Made by a program: the position numbers and the translations under genes
From: an uncultured Eubacteriales bacterium
GTDB taxonomy: Bacteria > Bacillota > Clostridia > Peptostreptococcales > Anaerovoracaceae
NCBI GenBank assembly: GCA_902786355.1
Contig: CADABZ010000006.1
Span: 165,531-229,530, forward strand
DNA length: 64,000 nt
Direction of reading: 5' to 3'
In this document: positions 63,878 through 64,000 of the stretch, piece by piece
Layout of the letters: every line of letters starts with the position of its first letter
Numbering within the stretch: position 1 is the stretch's first letter
Notes under the pieces: model-generated
Databases searched by the model: none
Seen by the model: the letters and a program-made list of their open reading frames with translations, nothing else
Told to the model about the DNA's origin: nothing

Positions 63878-64000
63878 TTGTATCCTTAATGCCGAGCCCT
63901 TCGATTCGCAATACCAATGTTGTAGATCTGATCGATGGATGATGTGTGGTCAATGCATTTTCCCGAAAAACGGGCAAAACAGGTAAAATTGTTGTTTCCG
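63878..64000 (-). mobile_element. MITE-like element, copy D, cut by the window end
   Basis: On the + strand it starts TTGTATCC and continues with GCAATACCAATGTTGTA, then ATCTGATCGATGGATGATG, then GGGCAAAACAGGTAAAAT, as in copy C. By comparison with the 201-202 bp copies, it should end near position 64078, beyond the window. Confidence 0.8.

Noticed and set aside
63489-63986. Forward open frame of 165 codons
   Set aside because: It runs through palindromic repeats and MITE copy D and has no ribosome binding site; the translation is Cys-rich nonsense.

Overview
This 64 kb window looks like chromosome from an anaerobic, host-associated Gram-positive bacterium of the class Clostridia. The evidence is the set of very large Cna-B/SpaA-type surface proteins with C-terminal sorting signals, a tryptophan T-box leader, strong AAGGAG-type ribosome binding sites, a 4Fe-4S aldo/keto reductase, a class-typical NlpC/P60 hydrolase and many fermentative genes. 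Overall base composition is moderate (roughly half G+C by eye). I cannot name a species.

Layout. 1-9144: the 3' part of a giant Cna-B surface protein whose start lies before the window. 9371-11283: molybdenum cofactor genes (moaA and a MOSC-MogA fusion). 11606-13745: branched-chain aminotransferase and a LysR regulator. 14082-14802: repeats and the first copy of a 201-202 bp MITE-like element. 15134-18011: guaA and mtnK. 18118-21360: an EcsC-family protein (reverse), a HAD phosphatase and a DUF1653/UPF0158 protein, separated by repeat-rich spacers. 21830-35192: a surface-adhesin island with two complete adhesins (one with a BspA-like repeat region and an internal-thioester domain), a small lipoprotein, and a third surface-protein gene cut short at the end of an ISL3-family insertion sequence that is itself truncated. 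35355-41631: Kup potassium transporter, an EamA transporter, a GH13 glucanase-type enzyme and glycogen synthase. 41832-44567: a reverse-strand gene remnant, another MITE copy, and a Trp T-box leader driving a trpB2 gene that has an in-frame UAA codon. 44677-49386: small metabolic genes, aldo/keto reductase and a G5-NlpC/P60 cell-wall hydrolase. 49441-53566: beta-galactosidase, tRNA-Val and a CntK-like racemase. 53856-60118: a co-oriented catabolic cluster (NhaC-type antiporter, glutaredoxin-like protein, class II aldolase, iron alcohol dehydrogenase, 2-hydroxyacid dehydrogenase, FGGY kinase) facing a DeoR-type regulator. 61396-63193: YhdT-PanF pantothenate uptake. 63194-64000: repeats and a fourth MITE copy that runs off the window.

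The most unusual property is in the spacers. Four copies of a MITE-like repeat share a TTGTA/TACAA terminal inverted repeat; the three complete ones are 201-202 bp. Many genes also carry locus-specific tandem repeats that begin at, or straddle, their stop codon (mtnK, HAD, trpB, yhbY, panF, lysR and the reverse gene remnant). A separate family of 39-bp units, each with a GTAAAG/CTTTAC dyad, lies upstream of both complete adhesins in the island. No complete phage, CRISPR array or classical defence system was seen.
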